Origin: Alphaproteobacteria bacterium
GTDB taxonomy: Bacteria > Pseudomonadota > Alphaproteobacteria > Ferrovibrionales > Ferrovibrionaceae
NCBI GenBank assembly: GCA_018336035.1
Contig: JAGXRD010000009.1
Span: 1-46,709 of the forward strand
Direction: 5' to 3'
Length of the DNA stretch: 46,709 nucleotides
The notes below the pieces were generated by a model, which had not been told where the DNA came from, searched no databases, and saw nothing but the letters and a program-made list of their open reading frames with translations. The translations under genes and the position numbers were made by a program. Positions 17,016 through 25,254 of this stretch are shown here, in pieces. Position 1 is the stretch's first letter. Every line of letters starts with the position of its first letter.

Positions 17016-17239
17016 CCGGGCCTCGTCGCAAACGGGGAGAAAGGTGTCCGATATATAGGGGTGCGTCCCCCCCGGCCGCAAGTGTCGGGCCGGTCAGGGA
17101 TTTATGACGGAAAACCGACCCAAAAGCATAGTTTCGAGGCAATGATTTTCCACCGCATATTGGACCCCCGCGCATTGCGACACGAACCCCCTTGCGGTAT
17201 CTAGGGCGCGAGCTTTCCCTATAGCCGGACAGGTGTGCC

Positions 17240-18004
17240 ATGACGCGCCGCAGACAGGTTTACGAGGGCAAGGCGAAGGTCCTCTTCGAGGGTCCTGAGC
17301 CGGGCACTCTGGTACAGTATTTCAAAGACGACGCCACGGCGTTCAACAACAAGAAGAAGGGCACCATCACCGGCAAGGGTGTCCTGAACAACCGGATTTC
17401 CGAATACCTGATGACCCGCCTCGGCGAGGTCGGTATTCCGACGCATTTCGTGCGCCGCCTGAACATGCGCGAGCAGCTGATCAAGGAAGTCGAGATCGTG
17501 CCGCTCGAAGTCGTCGTGCGCAATGTCGCCGCCGGCTCGCTGGCCACGCGGCTCGGCGTTGCCGAAGGCACCATGCTGCCGCGCTCCATCGTCGAGTTCT
17601 ATTACAAGAACGACGAGCTGGGCGATCCGCTGGTCTCGGAAGAGCACATCACCTGCTTCGGCTGGGCCAATCCGCAGGAAATCGATGAGCTGATGCATCT
17701 CGCGCTGCGCATCAACGATTTCCTCTCCGGCCTGTTCCTCGGCATCGGGATTCGTTTGGTCGACTTCAAGCTGGAATTCGGCCGCTGGTGGCAGAATGAC
17801 GAGATGCGCATCATCCTGGCCGACGAGATCAGCCCGGACTCTGCGCGTCTGTGGGATCTCAAGACCAACGAAAAGATGGACAAGGACCGCTTCCGCCGCG
17901 ATCTCGGCAATGTCGCCGAGGCCTATCAGGAAGTGGCGCGTCGCCTCGGCATTCTGCCCGAAGGCGGACCCCGCGACATCAAGGGTCCCGACACCATGCA
18001 GTAA
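17240..18004 (+). CDS. purC: Phosphoribosylaminoimidazole-succinocarboxamide synthase
   Basis: A 254-residue SAICAR synthetase that joins aspartate to CAIR in purine synthesis. Family hallmarks: '[20 protein letters not shown]', '[14 protein letters not shown]', '[20 protein letters not shown]', '[20 protein letters not shown]', '[15 protein letters not shown]' and '[15 protein letters not shown]'. It heads the purine cluster; a hairpin with a T-run separates it from purS. It is divergent from the ATPase inhibitor gene across 224 bases in which I see no clear regulator site. Confidence 0.96.
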   Translation: MTRRRQVYEGKAKVLFEGPEPGTLVQYFKDDATAFNNKKKGTITGKGVLNNRISEYLMTRLGEVGIPTHFVRRLNMREQLIKEVEIVPLEVVVRNVAAGSLATRLGVAEGTMLPRSIVEFYYKNDELGDPLVSEEHITCFGWANPQEIDELMHLALRINDFLSGLFLGIGIRLVDFKLEFGRWWQNDEMRIILADEISPDSARLWDLKTNEKMDKDRFRRDLGNVAEAYQEVARRLGILPEGGPRDIKGPDTMQ

Positions 18005-18031
18005 CGGGCGCAGATAGGCGCCGTGAATAAA

Positions 18032-18065
18032 GCGGCGGCCAGGGCAAGGGCCGCCGCAGCTTTTT
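18032..18065 (+). terminator. Terminator or attenuator between purC and purS
   Basis: GCGGCGGCC (18032-18040), an 8-base loop, GGCCGCCGC (18049-18057), then AGC and TTTTT. A 9-bp all-GC stem with a U-run has the form of an intrinsic terminator, though the three-base gap before the Us weakens it. It would lower expression of purS-purQ-purL relative to purC unless a new promoter follows. Confidence 0.65.
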
Positions 18066-18087
18066 CTGAAGAAGGATACGAGAGATT

Positions 18088-18342
18088 ATGAAAGCCCGCG
18101 TCCATGTGTCCCTGAAGAACGGCGTGCTCGATCCGCAGGGCAAGGCGATCGGCAATGCGCTGCATTCGCTCGGCTTTGCCGATGTCGGCGAAGTGCGCCA
18201 GGGCAAGCTGATCGAACTCGAACTGACCGGTGCGCTGGCCGCCAAGCCGAAGGCCGAGATCGAAGCCGCCGTGAAGGACATGGCGCAGAAGCTGCTCGCC
18301 AATATGGTGATCGAGAATTTCTCGGTCGAGCTGGTGGGTTGA
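18088..18342 (+). CDS. purS: FGAM synthetase subunit PurS
   Basis: An 84-residue subunit of the three-part formylglycinamidine synthetase (PurS-PurQ-PurL) used by Gram-positives and alphaproteobacteria. It bridges PurQ and PurL. Typical sequence: 'MKARVHVSLKNGVLDPQGKA', then 'ALHSLGFADVGEVRQGKLIE' and the end 'LLANMVIENFSVEL'. GAAGGA and GAGAG precede the ATG. It is separated from purQ by an inverted-repeat element rather than by the usual few bases. Confidence 0.95.
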   Translation: MKARVHVSLKNGVLDPQGKAIGNALHSLGFADVGEVRQGKLIELELTGALAAKPKAEIEAAVKDMAQKLLANMVIENFSVELVG

Positions 18343-18371
18343 GCGGAAGTGCCGACGCATAAAACTCCAGT

Positions 18372-18456
18372 GTCATGCTCGGGCTTGGCCCGAGCATCCA
18401 CGAGTTTTTTCTTCGGCGCAAAAGACGTGGATGCCCGGAACAAGTCCGGGCATGAC
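18372..18456. repeat. Inverted-repeat element inside the pur operon
   Basis: An 85-base element with outer arms GTCATG(C)TCGGGC... and ...GTCCGGGCATGAC, each with its own hairpin (CTCGGGCTTGGCCCGAG on the left, GCCCGGAACAAGTCCGGGC on the right). It belongs to the same family as 1-36, 414-449 and 46681-46709 and lies between purS and purQ. Confidence 0.85.
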
Positions 18457-18491
18457 AGTTTGTTTTTTGGTGCTTATCGTCGCGAGGCATA

Positions 18492-19187
18492 ATGAAAGCC
18501 GCCATCGTCACCTTCCCCGGATCGAACCGCGAGCGCGACATGCGCATGGCGCTGACCAAGGTCAATAACGGCAAGCCGCCGATTGACGTCTGGCATGGCG
18601 ACAGCGACCTGCCGGCCGGCCTCGACCTGATCGTGCTGCCGGGCGGCTTCTCCTATGGCGATTACCTGCGCTGCGGCGCGGTGGCGGCGAATTCGCCGAT
18701 CATGCGCGCGGTCAAGGCGCGCGCCGATGCCGGCGTGCGCGTGCTGGCCGTGTGCAACGGTTTCCAGATTGCCTGTGAAGCCGGGCTTCTGCCTGGCGCG
18801 CTGATGACCAATGCCAGCCTGCAGTTCATCTGCCGCGACGTGAACCTGCGGATCGAGACGACGCAGAGCGAATTCACGAAGAAATACCGCAAGGGCCAGA
18901 CCATCCGCGTGCCGGTGGCGCATCACGACGGCAACTACACGCTGGACACTGATTCCGTGAAGCGCCTCGAAGACGAGGATCGCATCGCCTTCCGCTATGC
19001 CGATGCGCTCGGCAATGTCGCGGCGACGACGAACCTCAACGGCTCGGTCGCCAATATCGCCGGCATCTACAACGCGAAGAAGACCGTGCTCGGCCTGATG
19101 CCGCATCCGGAAAACGCCACCGACCCGGTCTGCGGCGGCACCGACGGCCTCGGCCTGTTTGAATCGATTGCGGAGAGCCTGTCGTGA
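18492..19187 (+). CDS. purQ: FGAM synthetase glutaminase subunit PurQ
   Basis: A 231-residue class I glutamine amidotransferase that supplies ammonia to PurL. It starts [17 protein letters not shown] and carries '[20 protein letters not shown]', the nucleophile Cys88 in LAVCNGFQ, and the His/Glu pair in '[13 protein letters not shown]'. GAGG lies before the ATG. Its stop overlaps the purL GTG start by 4 bases (GTGA), so the two subunits are translationally coupled. Confidence 0.96.
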   Translation: MKAAIVTFPGSNRERDMRMALTKVNNGKPPIDVWHGDSDLPAGLDLIVLPGGFSYGDYLRCGAVAANSPIMRAVKARADAGVRVLAVCNGFQIACEAGLLPGALMTNASLQFICRDVNLRIETTQSEFTKKYRKGQTIRVPVAHHDGNYTLDTDSVKRLEDEDRIAFRYADALGNVAATTNLNGSVANIAGIYNAKKTVLGLMPHPENATDPVCGGTDGLGLFESIAESLS

Positions 19188-21382
19188 GTGAGTCCAAGAA
19201 GGCCGTGCAGTATCCCAAGGATCTGATGGGCCTGAGCAAGGCCGAATACGATCTGGTGCTGGAGATCATGGGCCGCGAGCCCAACCAGGTCGAACTCGGC
19301 ATCTTCTCGGTGATGTGGTCGGAGCACTGCTCCTACAAGTCGTCGAAGAAGTGGCTCAAGACCCTGCCGACCAAGGCGCCGTGGGTGATCTGCGGTCCGG
19401 GCGAGAATGCCGGCGTGATCGATATCGGCGACGGCTATGCCGCCATCTTCAAGATGGAAAGCCACAACCACCCCTCCTTCATCGAGCCCTATCAGGGCGC
19501 GGCCACCGGCGTGGGCGGCATCCTGCGCGACGTCTTCACCATGGGCGCGCGCCCGATTGCGAATCTCAATGCGCTGCGTTTCGGCTCGCCCGATCATGCC
19601 AAGACCCGCCATCTGGTCTCGGGCGTGGTGCATGGCATCGGCGGCTACGGCAACAGCGTCGGGGTGCCCACCGTGGCCGGCGAAGTGAATTTCCACCCCA
19701 GCTACAACGGCAATATCCTGGTCAACGCGATGACGGTTGGTCTCGCCAAGACCGACAAGATTTTCTATTCGGCCGCGGCGGGCCTGGGCAATCCTGTCGT
19801 CTATGTCGGCTCGAAAACCGGCCGCGACGGCATCCATGGCGCCACCATGGCCTCGGCCGAATTCACCGAAGATTCGGAAGAGAAACGCCCCACCGTGCAG
19901 GTCGGCGATCCCTTCACCGAAAAGCTGCTGATCGAGGCCTGCCTCGAACTGATGAACACCGATGCCATCGTCGCGATCCAGGATATGGGCGCGGCCGGTC
20001 TGACGTCTTCGTCCTTCGAGATGGCGTCGAAGGGCGGCATGGGCATTGTCATCGACCTCGACAAGGTGCCGGCGCGCGAAACCGGCATGACGCCGTTCGA
20101 ATTCATGCTCTCCGAAAGCCAGGAGCGCATGCTGATCATCCTCAAGCCGGGCAGCGAGCCGCAGGCCGAGGCGATCTTCAAGAAGTGGGAACTCGATTTC
20201 GCCGTCATCGGCCATCTCACCGATACCGGCCGCATGGTGCTGCGCTTCAACGGCGAGCAGGTCGGCGATCTTCCCATTGATCCGCTCGCGGCTGCTTCGC
20301 CAGAGTATGACCGTCCGTGGGTGAAGACGCCGCCGCAGAAGCCGCTCGGCCGCGTCAACCATCCGCTGCCCTTCGTCGAAGCGCTGGGCAAGCTGATCGG
20401 CTCGCCGGATCTCAGCTCGCGGCGCTGGATCTGGGAGCAGTATGACCATCTGATCCGTGGCAACACGTCACAAGTGCCGGGCGGCGATGCCGCTGTCGTG
20501 CGTATCGAGGGCAACGAGAAAAAAGCCCTCGCCATGACCACCGACTGCACGCCGCGCTATGTCTTTGCCGATCCGGTTGAGGGCGGCAAGCAGGCGGTGG
20601 CGGAGACCTGGCGCAACATCACTGCCGTCGGCGGCCGTCCGCTCGCCATCACCGACAACATGAATTTCGGCAATCCCGAACGCCCGGAAATCATGGGGCA
20701 GTTCGTCGGCGCCGTCGAAGGCATCCGCGAGGCCTGCCTGGCGCTGGATTACCCGGTCGTCTCGGGCAATGTGTCGCTTTACAACGAGACCAACGGCAAG
20801 GGCATCCTGCCCACGCCGGCCATCGGCGGCGTCGGCATTCTCGACGACGTGACCAAGATGGCGACGCTGGCCTTCAAGCTGCCGGGCGAAGCCATCCTGC
20901 TGGTGGGCAAGACCCACGGCCATCTCGGCCAGTCGGTCTATCTGCGCGACATCTGCGGCCAGGAAGCCGGCCCGCCGCCGCCGGTCGACCTCAAGGTCGA
21001 GCGCACCAATGGCGATGCCGTGCGCATGCTCATCACCAAGGGCATGGTCTCGGCGGTGCATGACTGCTCCGATGGCGGCCTGGCCGTCGCCCTGGCCGAA
21101 ATGGCCATGGCGGCCGGTTTCGGCGCCGAGGTGAAGCTGCCGTCCGGCGATGAATTCGAGATCGGCTTCGGCGAGGACCAGGCGCGCTATGTGCTGACCT
21201 GCCCGGCCGAACAGGCCGAAGCGGTGATTGCCGCCTGCGAGGCCTCCGGTGCGCCGGTCGCCAAGCTGGGCCTGACCGGCGGCGACGCGTTGACCTTTAC
21301 CGGCCTCGGCACCATATCGGTGGCGCAGCTCAAAGCCGCCCATGAGGGCTGGCTGCCGGGCTATATGGCCGGTAAACAGTAA
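19184..21382 (+). CDS. purL: FGAM synthetase subunit PurL (small type)
   Basis: A 732-residue PurL of the small type that works with PurS and PurQ; it uses ATP to convert FGAR to FGAM. Landmarks: '[19 protein letters not shown]', '[20 protein letters not shown]', '[20 protein letters not shown]', '[20 protein letters not shown]' and a second ATP/Mg half with '[20 protein letters not shown]' and '[16 protein letters not shown]'. It starts with GTG overlapping purQ. bolA follows 40 bases later on the same strand. Confidence 0.96.
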   Translation: MSESKKAVQYPKDLMGLSKAEYDLVLEIMGREPNQVELGIFSVMWSEHCSYKSSKKWLKTLPTKAPWVICGPGENAGVIDIGDGYAAIFKMESHNHPSFIEPYQGAATGVGGILRDVFTMGARPIANLNALRFGSPDHAKTRHLVSGVVHGIGGYGNSVGVPTVAGEVNFHPSYNGNILVNAMTVGLAKTDKIFYSAAAGLGNPVVYVGSKTGRDGIHGATMASAEFTEDSEEKRPTVQVGDPFTEKLLIEACLELMNTDAIVAIQDMGAAGLTSSSFEMASKGGMGIVIDLDKVPARETGMTPFEFMLSESQERMLIILKPGSEPQAEAIFKKWELDFAVIGHLTDTGRMVLRFNGEQVGDLPIDPLAAASPEYDRPWVKTPPQKPLGRVNHPLPFVEALGKLIGSPDLSSRRWIWEQYDHLIRGNTSQVPGGDAAVVRIEGNEKKALAMTTDCTPRYVFADPVEGGKQAVAETWRNITAVGGRPLAITDNMNFGNPERPEIMGQFVGAVEGIREACLALDYPVVSGNVSLYNETNGKGILPTPAIGGVGILDDVTKMATLAFKLPGEAILLVGKTHGHLGQSVYLRDICGQEAGPPPPVDLKVERTNGDAVRMLITKGMVSAVHDCSDGGLAVALAEMAMAAGFGAEVKLPSGDEFEIGFGEDQARYVLTCPAEQAEAVIAACEASGAPVAKLGLTGGDALTFTGLGTISVAQLKAAHEGWLPGYMAGKQ

Positions 21383-21422
21383 ATATCGGCCCAAAAAGAG
21401 TTACTGCGAAGGACGACTGATC

Positions 21423-21653
21423 ATGGCCATGGCTGCCGCCGAAATCGAGACGATGATCAAGGAAGCGCTGCCCGACGCGCAGGTGCGTATCGACGACCTG
21501 CGCGGCGACGGCGATCATTACGCCGCCACCGTGATTTCCACCGCCTTCGCCGGCAAGACCCGGGTGCAGCAGCACCAGATGGTCTATGCCGCGCTCAAGG
21601 GCCGCATGGGCGGCCAGCTGCATGCCCTGCAGCTCACCACGCAGACACCTTAA
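21423..21653 (+). CDS. bolA: BolA family protein
   Basis: A 76-residue BolA/IbaG-like protein. It has 'IETMIKEALPDAQVRIDDLR', 'GDHYAATVISTAFAGKTRVQ' and 'QHQMVYAALKGRMGGQLHAL', the last containing the His proposed to help bind the shared 2Fe-2S cluster. BolA proteins pair with CGFS glutaredoxins in Fe-S trafficking and iron sensing. The ATG at 21423 follows GAAGGA; the frame is open upstream into purL. The monothiol glutaredoxin gene follows 24 bases later, the usual partner arrangement. Confidence 0.92.
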   Translation: MAMAAAEIETMIKEALPDAQVRIDDLRGDGDHYAATVISTAFAGKTRVQQHQMVYAALKGRMGGQLHALQLTTQTP

Positions 21654-21677
21654 CTTACGACCAGAAGGACGATCGCC

Positions 21678-22019
21678 ATGAGCGAGAAGGAACAGACTTT
21701 CGAGCGTATCCGCGAGGAACTGTCGACCAACGATGTCGTGCTGTTCATGAAGGGCACGCCGGTCTTCCCGCAATGCGGTTTCTCGGCCGTCACCGTGCAG
21801 GTGCTGTCGCGCCTCGGCCTGAAGTTCAAGGGCGTCGACATTCTCGCCGATCCGGCGATCCGCACGCATCTGAAGGAATTCTCCGACTGGCCGACCTTCC
21901 CGCAGCTTTACGTGAAGGGCGAATTCGTCGGCGGCTGCGACATCGTGAAAGAGATGTACCAGAACGGCGAGCTGCAGCAGTATCTCACTGAGAAGGGCGT
22001 TGCCGTCCAGGAAGCGTAA
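21678..22019 (+). CDS. grxD: Monothiol glutaredoxin (Grx4 type)
   Basis: A 113-residue CGFS glutaredoxin. The active site is 'FMKGTPVFPQCGFSAVTVQV'; the cis-Pro and glutathione-binding parts are 'FSDWPTFPQLYVKGEFVGGC' and 'DIVKEMYQNGELQQYL'. These proteins carry a glutathione-ligated 2Fe-2S cluster and work with BolA rather than as classical reductases. AGAAGGACG precedes the ATG. A strong terminator follows at once, closing the purine/bolA/grx transcript. Confidence 0.95.
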   Translation: MSEKEQTFERIREELSTNDVVLFMKGTPVFPQCGFSAVTVQVLSRLGLKFKGVDILADPAIRTHLKEFSDWPTFPQLYVKGEFVGGCDIVKEMYQNGELQQYLTEKGVAVQEA

Positions 22020-22043
22020 GTCTCCGCTTCGCACCAGTGTTTA

Positions 22044-22080
22044 AAAGGCGTCGCCAGCACAAACTGGCGACGCTTTTTTT
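22044..22080 (+). terminator. Intrinsic terminator after the glutaredoxin gene
   Basis: GCGTCGCCAG (22048-22057), loop CACAAA, CTGGCGACGC (22064-22073), then seven T. A preceding A-run lets the T-run pair for terminating in the other direction as well. Confidence 0.93.
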
Positions 22081-22094
22081 GTGCCTTCGCGACA

Positions 22095-22406
22095 TCAGCC
22101 TTCGATGATCTGCTGCGTGACGTTGTCGACCACCACCGGGCTGTCGAGATAGGTCACCTGCGGCTCACAGCCGTATTTGCCGCGCACGAAGTCGCGCCAG
22201 GCGTCGGTATACATCGCCTCGGCGTCGCTGCGCGTGTTCCACAGATAGATGCCGCCGACCGTCACGCCGTCGGGATAGAGCACATAGGTCTTGCGGATCA
22301 GGCCGGGCACGCCGCGATAGGTCGGCGCGGTGCTGCGGAAGATGGCGACGGCCTCGTCGCGGGTGATGGGCTTGGGCAGGGTGAAGCTGGTCAGGGTGGT
22401 GATCAT
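22095..22406 (-). CDS. YdhR-like putative monooxygenase / dimeric alpha-beta barrel protein
   Basis: A 103-residue protein resembling the YdhR group of small ferredoxin-like dimeric alpha+beta barrel proteins, often called putative monooxygenases. Family features are 'RSTAPTYRGVPGLIRKTYVL' and 'GGIYLWNTRSDAEAMYTDAW'. No cofactor motif is visible and no substrate can be named. It is divergent from a TetR gene, with two related inverted repeats between them, so it is probably that repressor's target. Confidence 0.7.
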   Translation of the reverse strand: MITTLTSFTLPKPITRDEAVAIFRSTAPTYRGVPGLIRKTYVLYPDGVTVGGIYLWNTRSDAEAMYTDAWRDFVRGKYGCEPQVTYLDSPVVVDNVTQQIIEG

Positions 22407-22428
22407 GGGTTATGAATCCGGAGAGTTT

Positions 22429-22470
22429 TTGACACGCTGTCGAGAAACCATGTTCTTGACGTCGTGTCAA
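22429..22470. promoter_or_regulatory. Paired TetR-type operator sites
   Basis: TTGAC-ACGCT-GTCGA (22429-22443) and TTGAC-GTCGT-GTCAA (22456-22470) are 15-bp inverted repeats of one pattern, TTGAC-N5-GTCAA (the second perfect, the first with one mismatch). They lie 27 bp apart between the divergent YdhR-like and TetR genes. Confidence 0.65.
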
Positions 22471-22505
22471 ATATTATTTCGCACTGTATTCCGGGGAAAA
22501 CTGCC

Positions 22506-23117
22506 ATGCGCCCGCGCGAATTCGACCACGACGCCCTGCTGCGCATCGCCTTCGACCAGGTCTGGCGCAAGGGCCTGCGCGGCGCGTTGCTGTCGGACAT
22601 CGCGCGCGAGGCCGGGGTCCAGCGCGGCAGTCTCTACAATGCCTTCGGCAGCAAGGAGGCGCTGTTCCTCGCCGCCTATGACCGCTATGCCGGCGACTAT
22701 CTGGGCGCCGTCGAACAGGCGCTGGGCGGCGGCACTCTGCGCGACAGCCTGACGGCGTTTTTCGACATGACGATCCGCAATTTCCGCTCCGGCACGCCGC
22801 CGCGCGGCTGCCCCACCACGCGCGGGCTGATGGAACTCGATTCTTCCTCTTCCGCGGACGCTGCGCTGCATGACCAGGCGCGGGAGGCCTTCGCCGCATT
22901 GCTCACGCGCATCATCGCGCTGATCGAAGGCGCTTTCGCACGCGCTGCATCCCGCGGCGAATTCAGCAGCGATGCCGCTGCTGCCGCCTGGCAGATCGTG
23001 ACGGTGACGCGTGGCCTCGCCGTGCTGGAACGCGCCTTCGACGATGAAGCGCAGTTGCGCAAGATCGCGGCCCATACAATCGATCTTCTACTGGGAAAGT
23101 CGGACCGCGCAGCCTAA
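22506..23117 (+). CDS. TetR/AcrR family transcriptional regulator
   Basis: A 203-residue TetR repressor. The N-terminal DNA-binding domain includes 'ALLRIAFDQVWRKGLRGALL', 'SDIAREAGVQRGSLYNAFGS' and KEALF; the C-terminal domain has 'GTPPRGCPTTRGLMELDSSS'. This is the layout of the AcrR-like group often linked to electrophile or oxidoreductase genes. The ATG at 22506 is chosen because GGGGAAAA precedes it. It is divergent from the YdhR-like gene and followed after 25 bases by a SnoaL-like gene. Confidence 0.88.
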   Translation: MRPREFDHDALLRIAFDQVWRKGLRGALLSDIAREAGVQRGSLYNAFGSKEALFLAAYDRYAGDYLGAVEQALGGGTLRDSLTAFFDMTIRNFRSGTPPRGCPTTRGLMELDSSSSADAALHDQAREAFAALLTRIIALIEGAFARAASRGEFSSDAAAAAWQIVTVTRGLAVLERAFDDEAQLRKIAAHTIDLLLGKSDRAA

Positions 23118-23142
23118 GCTGCGGTACGGGGACGATTCAGAA

Positions 23143-23571
23143 ATGGCCGACAGAGATCCTGCAGGACTGGTGAAACGCTATTTCGACGCGCTCAATGCGC
23201 GCGACATCGATGGCTGTCTCAGCCTGCTGGCCGATGATGTGGTGCATGATCTGTCCGGCATGCATGGTGATGGCCGCAGCGAAGCCGGCAAGCCGGCTTT
23301 CCGCGCCTGGCTCGACCAGACCGCGCGCTGCTTTGAGGAAAAGGCCGTCGATCTGTTCGTGATCGCCAGCGAAGACGGCACGCGCGCCGAAGCGGAATTC
23401 ACCCTGCTCGGCGTCTATCTCGAAACCGAAGACGGCCTGCCCGATGCGGAAGGCCAGAATTACAGCCTGCCGGCCGGCGCGATCTTCGAGATCCGCGATG
23501 GAAAAGTGACGCGCGTGTCGGACGTTCTCGATACGCATCCCGACAGCGGCAGCCACCTGTTCAGCAACTGA
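23143..23571 (+). CDS. SnoaL-like / ketosteroid isomerase-related protein
   Basis: A 142-residue NTF2-like protein of the SnoaL/ketosteroid-isomerase-related type. It has the opening helix 'LVKRYFDALNARDIDGCLSL', then 'LADDVVHDLSGMHGDGRSEA' and a final strand pair 'LPAGAIFEIRDGKVTRVSDV'. This fold is used for many small-molecule enzymes and binding proteins, so the activity cannot be named. The ATG at 23143 gives the normal N-terminus. Same strand as and 25 bases after the TetR gene, so probably cotranscribed. A terminator hairpin follows. Confidence 0.78.
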   Translation: MADRDPAGLVKRYFDALNARDIDGCLSLLADDVVHDLSGMHGDGRSEAGKPAFRAWLDQTARCFEEKAVDLFVIASEDGTRAEAEFTLLGVYLETEDGLPDAEGQNYSLPAGAIFEIRDGKVTRVSDVLDTHPDSGSHLFSN

Positions 23572-23575
23572 CAGG

Positions 23576-23618
23576 AAAAAGCTCCGGCCCCTTTTTGCGC
23601 GCGCGCGGGGCCGGAGCT
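23576..23618 (-). terminator. Terminator between convergent genes
   Basis: GCTCCGGCCCC (23581-23591), a 15-base loop, GGGGCCGGAGC (23607-23617). Read on the minus strand the 11-bp stem is followed by five U, so it ends the flavodoxin-like gene; on the plus strand the stem also follows the SnoaL-like gene but lacks a T-run. Confidence 0.85.
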
Positions 23619-23626
23619 GCGATGTT

Positions 23627-24220
23627 TTAGGCGTCGACCAGTTCGCGCTTGCCCGCGACGAACTGCGCCGTCACCGTGGCGACACGTTTGCCGAGATGTT
23701 TCGCGGTGTCGAGGTCGCTGGCGATCGGGCCCTTCTCCGGACCCTCATCGGCATTCGACTGCGCCATGGCGCCGAGGAAGCTGCCCAGCCGGTTGATGTC
23801 GTTCACGCTGCCCTTGGAATTGTTGTTGCCCGGCATCAGGCCAAGGCTGACCCAGACCATGCCATGCTGCGCGGCGAAGATCGAAAGCTGCACCAGGCTG
23901 TTCAGCTTGTCGCCCGACTGGGACGCCGAATTGGTGAAGCCGGCGGCCAGCTTGCCGTTCCACTTGCCCCAGACCTTGGACGTGCCGTCCATCCAGGTTT
24001 TGAACGGACCCGAGACGCTGCCCATATAGGTGGGTGAGCCGAAGATGATGGCATCGGCCGCATTCAGGGCCTCGATCTGGGCTTCGGCTTCGGTCACCGG
24101 CAGCAGCAGGACCTGCGCGCCGCCGGCAGTCACGCCCTCGGCCACCGCTTCGGCCTGCTTCTGGGTATGGCCGTAACCGCTGTGATAGACCACGGCAATG
24201 GTCGGTTTGGACTGGGTCAT
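23627..24220 (-). CDS. Flavodoxin-like NAD(P)H:quinone oxidoreductase-type protein
   Basis: A 197-residue flavodoxin-fold protein of the WrbA-like/FMN reductase group. The phosphate loop is 'AVVYHSGYGHTQKQAEAVAE', and FMN-binding loops are 'ADAIIFGSPTYMGSVSGPFK' and 'AAGFTNSASQSGDKLNSLVQ'. The 'WGKWNGKLAAGF' segment is typical. Such proteins bind FMN and often reduce quinones by two electrons. AAGGAC precedes the start. It is divergent from an HxlR regulator, and regulators of that family commonly control quinone or electrophile detoxification genes, so this is the likely target. Confidence 0.85.
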   Translation of the reverse strand: MTQSKPTIAVVYHSGYGHTQKQAEAVAEGVTAGGAQVLLLPVTEAEAQIEALNAADAIIFGSPTYMGSVSGPFKTWMDGTSKVWGKWNGKLAAGFTNSASQSGDKLNSLVQLSIFAAQHGMVWVSLGLMPGNNNSKGSVNDINRLGSFLGAMAQSNADEGPEKGPIASDLDTAKHLGKRVATVTAQFVAGKRELVDA

Positions 24221-24255
24221 GTCGTTAAGTCCTTGTCATGCAAGTAAAAGAATTA

Positions 24256-24341
24256 GGTAACCTGAAGCAATCCTGTTACATCAGGTAACCATTAATATGA
24301 CCCCTTGATTTCCTGAGTAAAGTAGGTACTTAAAAGTAACT
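24256..24341. promoter_or_regulatory. Candidate HxlR operator region
   Basis: Between the divergent flavodoxin-like and HxlR genes, GGTAACC occurs at 24256-24262 and 24284-24290, the second as half of GTTAC-ATCAG-GTAAC. An 18-bp near-palindrome, AGGTACTTAAAAGTAACT (24324-24341; seven of nine pairs), sits 27 bases before the HxlR start. Repeated GTAAC half-sites suggest regulator binding; which are used is unknown. Confidence 0.55.
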
Positions 24342-24368
24342 GGTATGAATTTGAACTGGAGTTTCCCC

Positions 24369-24728
24369 ATGGCGAGCCCCGCTCCCGGCAGAAATGAATG
24401 TCCGATCGATGCCGTGCTGCGGCTGCTGATGGGGCCCTGGACCACCTACATCCTCTACATCCTGCGCACCCAGGGCCCGCGCCGCTTCGGCGAGCTGAAG
24501 CGCGAGGTCGGCGGCATCTCGGCCAAGGTGCTGACCGAGCGGCTGCGCATGCTGGAAGACGCGCGGCTGGTGCATCGCGATTACCAGGCGACGATCCCGC
24601 CGCAGGTCACCTACAGCCTGGCGCCGCGCGGCGCCGAACTGAATCCGATGCTGGATACGCTGCGCGACATCGCGCTGCGCTGGCAGAAGGAAGACGAGCA
24701 GGGCAGCGCGAAGGCGGCGGCCGAGTAG
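24369..24728 (+). CDS. HxlR family transcriptional regulator
   Basis: A 119-residue winged-helix regulator of the HxlR family. It has the conserved early Cys (RNECPIDAVLRLL), 'GPWTTYILYILRTQGPRRFG', 'ELKREVGGISAKVLTERLRM' and the wing ending 'YSLAPRGAELNPML'. In several HxlR proteins that Cys senses quinones or oxidants. I chose the ATG at 24369 because CTGGAG lies 7 bases upstream; an ATG at 24345 lacks a good ribosome site. It is divergent from the flavodoxin-like gene. Confidence 0.88.
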   Translation: MASPAPGRNECPIDAVLRLLMGPWTTYILYILRTQGPRRFGELKREVGGISAKVLTERLRMLEDARLVHRDYQATIPPQVTYSLAPRGAELNPMLDTLRDIALRWQKEDEQGSAKAAAE

Positions 24729-24766
24729 CGACGCAGAGTACTTATCGCGCGTGCGAGGGCTCGGAA

Positions 24767-24970
24767 GTGACCAAATGGCTCTACACCGTCGACGGTAAGC
24801 CTGCTTACTATCAGCAAGGCAAATACCTCTATGCCGCTTCGGACGGCCAATGCGAATTTTATATGAACGGCAATTGGTATTATTCGACGCGGGGTGGTGC
24901 CCCCGCTTATTACGTTAGCGGCAAGTGGCTGTATACGCCCGACGGTAAGGCCGTCTTTTACTATGGCTAG
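24767..24970 (+). CDS. Small four-repeat beta protein ('4-fold beta flower'-like)
   Basis: A 67-residue protein made of four similar units of about 16 residues: KWLYTVDGKPAYYQQG, KYLYAASDGQCEFYMNG, NWYYSTRGGAPAYYVSG and KWLYTPDGKAVFYYG. Each looks like a beta hairpin with an aromatic first strand, a turn and a Tyr-rich second strand. This resembles proteins annotated as '4-fold beta flower' (recalled, not searched). The GTG at 24767 follows GAGGG; no ATG is available in frame. Base composition is richer in A/T than the upstream gene. It begins 38 bases after the HxlR gene. Function unknown. Confidence 0.65.
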   Translation: MTKWLYTVDGKPAYYQQGKYLYAASDGQCEFYMNGNWYYSTRGGAPAYYVSGKWLYTPDGKAVFYYG

Positions 24971-24983
24971 CGCCACGTCTCCT

Positions 24984-25199
24984 TCACGTAAGTTCGATAC
25001 GTTGGCACGCTTTAACTATATCGTCCAATTCCTTCGCTCGGACCCGTAACGTCGCCGCCCATTCGTCGGAAACATCTTCCATTCTACCGTTCTTCTCAGA
25101 GCGCAACGTGAAACGTCGCCGAGCGAGGGATTCAGCGTCTGACAACATTCGATCTCGCATTTCTTCGTATGCGACAATCATTTCTCGGAGATCTTTCAT
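24984..25199 (-). CDS. Small helical protein of unknown function
   Basis: A 71-residue charged protein that looks entirely helical, with a likely coiled coil ('MIVAYEEMRDRMLSDAESLA' and 'AATLRVRAKELDDIVKACQR'). I do not recognise a family. GGAG and AAGGG precede the ATG at 25199. It is downstream of, and on the same strand as, the two-helix membrane protein (gap 55 bases) and converges with the beta-repeat gene, ending 13 bases from it. It shares the lower GC content of this short stretch. Confidence 0.6.
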   Translation of the reverse strand: MKDLREMIVAYEEMRDRMLSDAESLARRRFTLRSEKNGRMEDVSDEWAATLRVRAKELDDIVKACQRIELT

Positions 25200-25254
25200 C
25201 CCTTAGCTCCAATACGGTCAGCAGTAATCTTGCGTTCCCATCCACATGGAATTT

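Noticed and set aside
17016-17239. Riboswitch or PurR site upstream of purC
   Set aside because: Looked for a structured leader or a recognisable palindrome; nothing convincing seen.
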